Below are positions 14,221-17,067 of a stretch of 17,067 nt of DNA, piece by piece (positions within the stretch are counted from its first letter, which is position 1; each line of letters opens with the position of its first letter). This DNA comes from JASHVB01 sp035486135 (GTDB taxonomy: Bacteria > Pseudomonadota > Alphaproteobacteria > Acetobacterales > Acetobacteraceae), in the NCBI GenBank assembly GCA_035486135.1, contig DATHNI010000288.1, positions 1 through 17,067 of the forward strand, written 5' to 3'. The notes beneath the pieces were generated by a model that saw only the letters and a list, made by a program, of their open reading frames with translations, searched no databases and was not told the DNA's origin. Position numbers and translations under genes: made by a program.

Positions 14221-14260
14221 CCTGACATCGCGCCCGCCTGACATTGCACCTGACATCGCA
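14221..14260. repeat. Three direct repeats CCTGACATYGC in the fliK leader
   Basis: The copies are CCTGACATCGC (14221-14231), CCTGACATTGCA (14237-14248) and CCTGACATCGCA (14249-14260). The last two are directly adjacent and the first is 5 bp away. They lie immediately downstream of the predicted -12 element of the fliK-facing sigma-54 promoter, over and after its expected start near 14252. They may be an operator or a remnant of small tandem duplication. Confidence 0.7.
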
Positions 14261-14262
14261 AA

Positions 14263-14278
14263 AGCAAATGCCGGGCCA
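14263..14278 (-). promoter_or_regulatory. Sigma-54 (-24/-12) promoter for the fliK-flgD-fliF run
   Basis: On the minus strand the sequence reads TGGCCCGGCATTTGCT, against the consensus TGGCACG-N4-TTGCW, with one mismatch. The GG (14277-14276) and GC (14265-14264) are separated by exactly 10 bases. The expected transcription start is near 14252, giving a leader of about 50 bases before the fliK ATG at 14202. Confidence 0.75.
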
Positions 14279-14439
14279 GTGGCATTGCGCCTTCGTCGCG
14301 GCGGAGCGGCGTGGCATGCGGCAGAAAATGCCTGGCTTGTGCTGCCTACCCGGCGATCGATGCCGGGCCGCCTGGGCCGGTGAGCGAGATGAGATCAGGA
14401 CAGCAAGTGTTTGGAGGCTTCGGCACCACCGCCCCCGTG

Positions 14440-14459
14440 ATGCCGACTCCATGCCGACT
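14440..14459. repeat. Tandem ATGCCGACT pair, 11-bp spacing
   Basis: ATGCCGACT occurs at 14440-14448 and again at 14451-14459, so the copies are about one helical turn apart. A related ATGCCGACC lies at 14544-14552 within the inverted repeat. The pair is about 190 bp upstream of the predicted flgE start point. This spacing suits an activator binding on one face of the DNA, but no protein can be assigned. Confidence 0.4.
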
Positions 14460-14474
14460 GCCGGGTCATGCGCT

Positions 14475-14576
14475 GTCAAGCGCCTGATGGCAGGCTCCGG
14501 TCGGCGTCCACGACTGTGCCGCATCCACAAAGGCAAGGCGTGGATGCCGACCGGAGCCTGCCACCGGGCGCTCGAC
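14475..14576. repeat. Large inverted repeat upstream of the flgE promoter
   Basis: The inner arms at 14488-14512 and 14539-14563 are 25 bp each and match at 24 positions (TGGCAGGCTCCGG... with ...CCGGAGCCTGCCA). Weaker pairing extends the arms out to 14475 and 14576. The 26-base loop contains GCATCCAC (14521-14528), which could alternatively pair with GTGGATGC (14540-14547). It ends 40 bp upstream of the flgE -24 element, where activators of sigma-54 promoters commonly bind, but it could equally be a dispersed palindromic repeat. Confidence 0.8.
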
Positions 14577-14616
14577 CCGATCGGCGTGATGGGGCGCCGC
14601 GCTCCGTGCCGACGCG

Positions 14617-14632
14617 TGGCACGATTCCTGCG
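14617..14632 (+). promoter_or_regulatory. Sigma-54 (-24/-12) promoter for flgE-flgK
   Basis: TGGCACGATTCCTGCG matches TGGCACG-N4-TTGCW, with a perfect -24 element and CTGC at -12. The GG (14618-14619) and GC (14630-14631) are 10 bases apart as required. The expected start is near 14643, leaving a leader of about 49 bases before the flgE ATG at 14692. Confidence 0.85.
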
Positions 14633-14691
14633 ACCACCTGCTCGGATCACCGCGCGGACGACAACAGCGCAGACGACTCAGGAGCCTTTCG

Positions 14692-16020
14692 ATGTCCTTG
14701 CTTGGTGCGATGAATACCGCGATCTCGGGGTTGAAGGCGCAGGCTGCCGCGTTCGGCAACATCTCCGACAACGTCGCGAACAGTCAGACGGTCGGCTACA
14801 AGCAGGTGGCTACCAATTTCATCGATTACCTGACCACCAGCACGGCCACCACCAGCGATCCCGGCGCGGTGGTGGCGATCCCGGACTACGAGAACAACGT
14901 CCAGGGCACTATCACGCAGACCAACGATACCACCGGCCTGGCGATCGCCGGGCAGGGCTTCTTCGCGGTGTCGCAGCAGACCGGGCTGGTCAACAACATA
15001 CCCACCTTCAATCCGGAGCAATTCTACACCCGTGCCGGTGACTTCACGCTTAACAGCAGCGGTTACCTGGTCAACAGCGCCGGAGAATATCTCAACGGGT
15101 GGTCGGTCAACCCCGCCACCGGCGTCGTCAACCAGAACAGCCTGAATCCGATCCAGGTTACCCAGACCGTGTACAATCCGGTGCCAACCACCAACGTGAC
15201 GCTGTCGGCCAACCTGCCGGCCACGCCCGCCACCGGCTCGGCGACCGCTGGCTCGCCGATCTCGTCGGACATCGACGTGTATGACGCGCTCGGCACGCAG
15301 CATGTCATTCAATTGAACTGGGTGCAGAACGCGGCCAGCGACTGGACGGTGTCGATCAACTCGCCGGACGACATTTCCGGCACTCCGGCGCTGGGCACGG
15401 CCGAGGTGCAATTCGGCCAGATACTCAGCACCAATCCGGTGCCGGAAGGCACGGTCGGGCAGATCACCAACACCACCGGCACTGTCAGCACCACCGGCTA
15501 TGCCGCCGGCACCGCCGCCACGATGAGCTTCGTCACCAATTTCGGTTCCGGGCCACAGACGATCAATTTGAATATCGGTACCTACGGCGGCACCAACGGC
15601 GTGACGCAGTATGCCGGTACGCAATACGACCTGGAGGGATTGACGCAGGACGGCGTGCCGCCCGGCAGCTTTGCCGGCGTCGCGCCGCAGGCGAACGGCG
15701 ATATCGTGGTGAATTACAACAACGGCCAGCGGCGGACGATCGCCCAGGTGCCGATAATCACGTTCAACGATCCCAATGTGTTGCAGCGCCAGGATGGCCA
15801 GTCCTTCACCGCGACACTCGGCGCCGGAACGCCGCTGGCAGAGCAAGCCAGCACTAACGGCGCCGGCAATCTGGTGACCGGCTCGGTGGAGAGCTCGAAC
15901 GTCGATATCGCCACCGAGTTCAGCAACCTGATCGTGGCCCAGCAGGCCTATAGCGCGAACGCCAAGATGGTGACCACCGCGCAGCAGATGCTGCAAACCA
16001 CCGTGGACATGAAGCAGTAG
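14692..16020 (+). CDS. flgE: FlgE, flagellar hook protein
   Basis: FlgE polymerises into the curved hook that links the rod to the filament and is exported by the flagellar type III system. The 442-residue protein has the rod/hook N-terminal motif MNTAISGLKAQAAAFGNISD followed by NVANSQTVGYK (about 7-37). FlgE-specific features follow: IAGQGFFAVSQQ, FYTRAGDFTLNSSGYLV and VYDALGTQHVIQLNW. The C-terminal heptad region is NVDIATEFSNLIVAQQAYSA, ending QMLQTTVDMKQ. The middle is Thr/Gly/Asn-rich, as expected for surface domains. AGGAG lies 7 bases before the ATG. A sigma-54 promoter match precedes it and flgK begins 25 bp after its stop, so the two are likely co-transcribed. The identification is certain. 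Confidence 0.98.
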   Translation: MSLLGAMNTAISGLKAQAAAFGNISDNVANSQTVGYKQVATNFIDYLTTSTATTSDPGAVVAIPDYENNVQGTITQTNDTTGLAIAGQGFFAVSQQTGLVNNIPTFNPEQFYTRAGDFTLNSSGYLVNSAGEYLNGWSVNPATGVVNQNSLNPIQVTQTVYNPVPTTNVTLSANLPATPATGSATAGSPISSDIDVYDALGTQHVIQLNWVQNAASDWTVSINSPDDISGTPALGTAEVQFGQILSTNPVPEGTVGQITNTTGTVSTTGYAAGTAATMSFVTNFGSGPQTINLNIGTYGGTNGVTQYAGTQYDLEGLTQDGVPPGSFAGVAPQANGDIVVNYNNGQRRTIAQVPIITFNDPNVLQRQDGQSFTATLGAGTPLAEQASTNGAGNLVTGSVESSNVDIATEFSNLIVAQQAYSANAKMVTTAQQMLQTTVDMKQ

Positions 16021-16045
16021 GCGGCGGCGGATCCGGACGCCATCC

Positions 16046-17067
16046 ATGGGCCTGAACGCCGCCCTGTCGATCGCCACCGGCAGCCTGGCCAACGTCACCA
16101 GCCAGTTGGCGCTGGTTTCGCACAACGTCGCCAACGCCGACACGCCTGGGTATGTCTCCGAGACGGCGACGCAGACCAGCGAGACCGAGGCCGGCATTGG
16201 CCTCGGTGTCGTCAGCGGCCCGGTGACGCGCGAGATCAACACGGCGCTGCAGGCGCAGGCGTTCCAGCAGAACAGCAGCGTGGCGGGACTGCTGACGACG
16301 CAGACCGCGTTGCAGGCGATCGACCAGGTGCAGGGCACACCCGGCCAGGGCGGCGATATCGCCAGCCAACTCGGCGTCCTGCAGGACCAGTTCTCCACCT
16401 TGCTCAACGATCCGTCCAACCAGACGCAGCAGGCAGCGGTGGTTTCCGGCGCAAGCACCCTGGCAACCACGATCAACGCGCTGTCCAACACCTATACGAC
16501 GCAGCGCCAGTCGGCACAGAACAGCATCGTCAGCGAGGTCGGCACGATCAACACGGCCCTGAGCACGATCAGCCAGTTGAACGCGCAGATCGTGACGCTG
16601 CAATCCGGCGGCCAGAGCACGGCCGATCTGCAGAACCAGCGCGACGCGGCGGTGCAGCGGTTGGGACAGGTGGTGGACGTCCAAACGCTGGTGCAGGCGA
16701 GCGGCAACATGTTGATCACCACCGCCGGCGGACTGGCGCTGCCGGCCGACGGGACGCCCGATCCGCTTACCACCACCGGTGCGAACGTGCTGCCGGGCAC
16801 CACCTATCCGGGCGGCGGCATTCCGCCAATCACCGTGGACGGGGTGGATGTCACATCGCAACTCACCGGCGGCGAGCTCGGCGCCAACATCGCACTGCGC
16901 GATACCACGCTGCCGACCTACCAGGGCGAGCTGGACGAGTTCTCGCAAAACCTGGCCAGCCGTTTTTCGACGCAGGGCCTGACGCTGTTTTCCGATCCGC
17001 AGGGCAATGTGCCGGCCGGTGGCGGCGTGCCGGTGCAGAGCGGTTATGTCGGCTTCGCCGGCATCAT
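16046..17067 (+). CDS. flgK: FlgK, hook-filament junction protein HAP1 (partial, C-terminus beyond window)
   Basis: The visible 340 residues are the N-terminal and middle parts of FlgK, which joins hook to filament. The conserved N-terminus is MGLNAALSIATGSLANVTSQ, then LALVSHNVANADTPGYV (about 21-37), followed by GLGVVSGPVTREINTALQAQ. A long helical region carries LGVLQDQFSTLLNDPSNQTQ (about 109-128) and INTALSTISQLNAQIVTLQS, then LQNQRDAAVQRLGQVVDVQT. VTSQLTGGELGANIALRDTTLPTYQGELDEFS is also typical of the family. The start ATG at 16046 has only a weak GGA upstream, and the gene is 25 bp after flgE. The frame stays open to the window end, where the C-terminal heptad region would follow. flgL would be expected next, but is not visible. 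Confidence 0.96.
   Translation, partial: MGLNAALSIATGSLANVTSQLALVSHNVANADTPGYVSETATQTSETEAGIGLGVVSGPVTREINTALQAQAFQQNSSVAGLLTTQTALQAIDQVQGTPGQGGDIASQLGVLQDQFSTLLNDPSNQTQQAAVVSGASTLATTINALSNTYTTQRQSAQNSIVSEVGTINTALSTISQLNAQIVTLQSGGQSTADLQNQRDAAVQRLGQVVDVQTLVQASGNMLITTAGGLALPADGTPDPLTTTGANVLPGTTYPGGGIPPITVDGVDVTSQLTGGELGANIALRDTTLPTYQGELDEFSQNLASRFSTQGLTLFSDPQGNVPAGGGVPVQSGYVGFAGI

Larger units (their letters stand above)
14203..14691. other. Divergent control region between fliK and flgE (no gene)
   Basis: These 489 bp separate the minus-strand flagellar run from flgE. They hold three CCTGACAT-type direct repeats (14221-14260), a sigma-54 promoter facing fliK (14263-14278), a paired ATGCCGACT repeat (14440-14459), a large inverted repeat (14475-14576) and a sigma-54 promoter facing flgE (14617-14632). 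Open frames crossing it look like chance high-GC frames. I see nothing identifiable in about 14280-14435. Confidence 0.8.

Noticed and set aside
14647..16491. Long minus-strand open frame opposite flgE and flgK
   Set aside because: Both plus-strand genes are unmistakable; the antisense frame crosses two genes and has no recognisable motif or ribosome site.
1..17067. CRISPR arrays, tRNA or rRNA genes, transposase genes, defence or toxin-antitoxin systems
   Set aside because: None was found. The repeats present are palindromic intergenic elements without regular spacers, and all well-supported genes are flagellar or envelope-glycan genes.

Overview
The window is chromosomal DNA from a GC-rich bacterium, most likely an alphaproteobacterium of the Rhodospirillales/Acetobacteraceae type. 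The reasons are the Caulobacter-like order fliF-fliG-fliH-fliN-flbD-flhA, the presence of FlbD (a sigma-54 activator with a degenerate receiver), the style of FlhF and FlhG, and the abundance of palindromic intergenic repeats. The organism call is inference from gene content and composition, not from a marker gene.

Layout. (1) Positions 1-2577, minus strand: a surface-polysaccharide module. Reading in the direction of transcription it holds an OpgC-type membrane acyltransferase, a secreted SGNH-fold protein whose catalytic residues look lost, and the first part of a polyprenyl-phosphate sugar-1-phosphate transferase (cut by the window edge). (2) Positions 2651-14202, minus strand: a long flagellar gene run, in transcription order fliK-flgD-fliF-fliG-fliH-fliN-flbD-flhA-flhF-flhG. 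It encodes the hook-length ruler, the hook cap, the MS ring, the rotor/switch proteins, the export ATPase regulator, the class-specific transcription activator, the export gate and the pair that positions and counts flagella. (3) Positions 14203-14691: a 489-bp divergent control region. (4) Positions 14692-17067, plus strand: flgE (hook) and flgK (hook-filament junction, cut by the window edge).

Regulation that can be read. The divergent region carries two good sigma-54 (-24/-12) promoter matches, one facing fliK and one facing flgE, with correct GG-N10-GC spacing. Between and around them lie a large inverted repeat and several short direct repeats that are candidate activator sites. FlbD, encoded inside the minus-strand run, is the obvious candidate activator, so the cluster probably feeds back on itself.

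The most unusual structure is the repeat content. Every intercistronic gap longer than about 20 bp between fliK and flhF contains a palindromic repeat. Four belong to one family (core CCTCTCCCGC...GCGGGAGAGG) and one is a 111-bp near-perfect palindrome of another family, whereas the tight or overlapping gene junctions contain none. In front of fliH the repeat itself supplies the Shine-Dalgarno sequence and buries it in a GC stem. No CRISPR array, RNA gene, insertion sequence with transposase or defence system was found. The window is a mostly known flagellar locus with unusual regulatory and repeat architecture and one probable pseudoenzyme.
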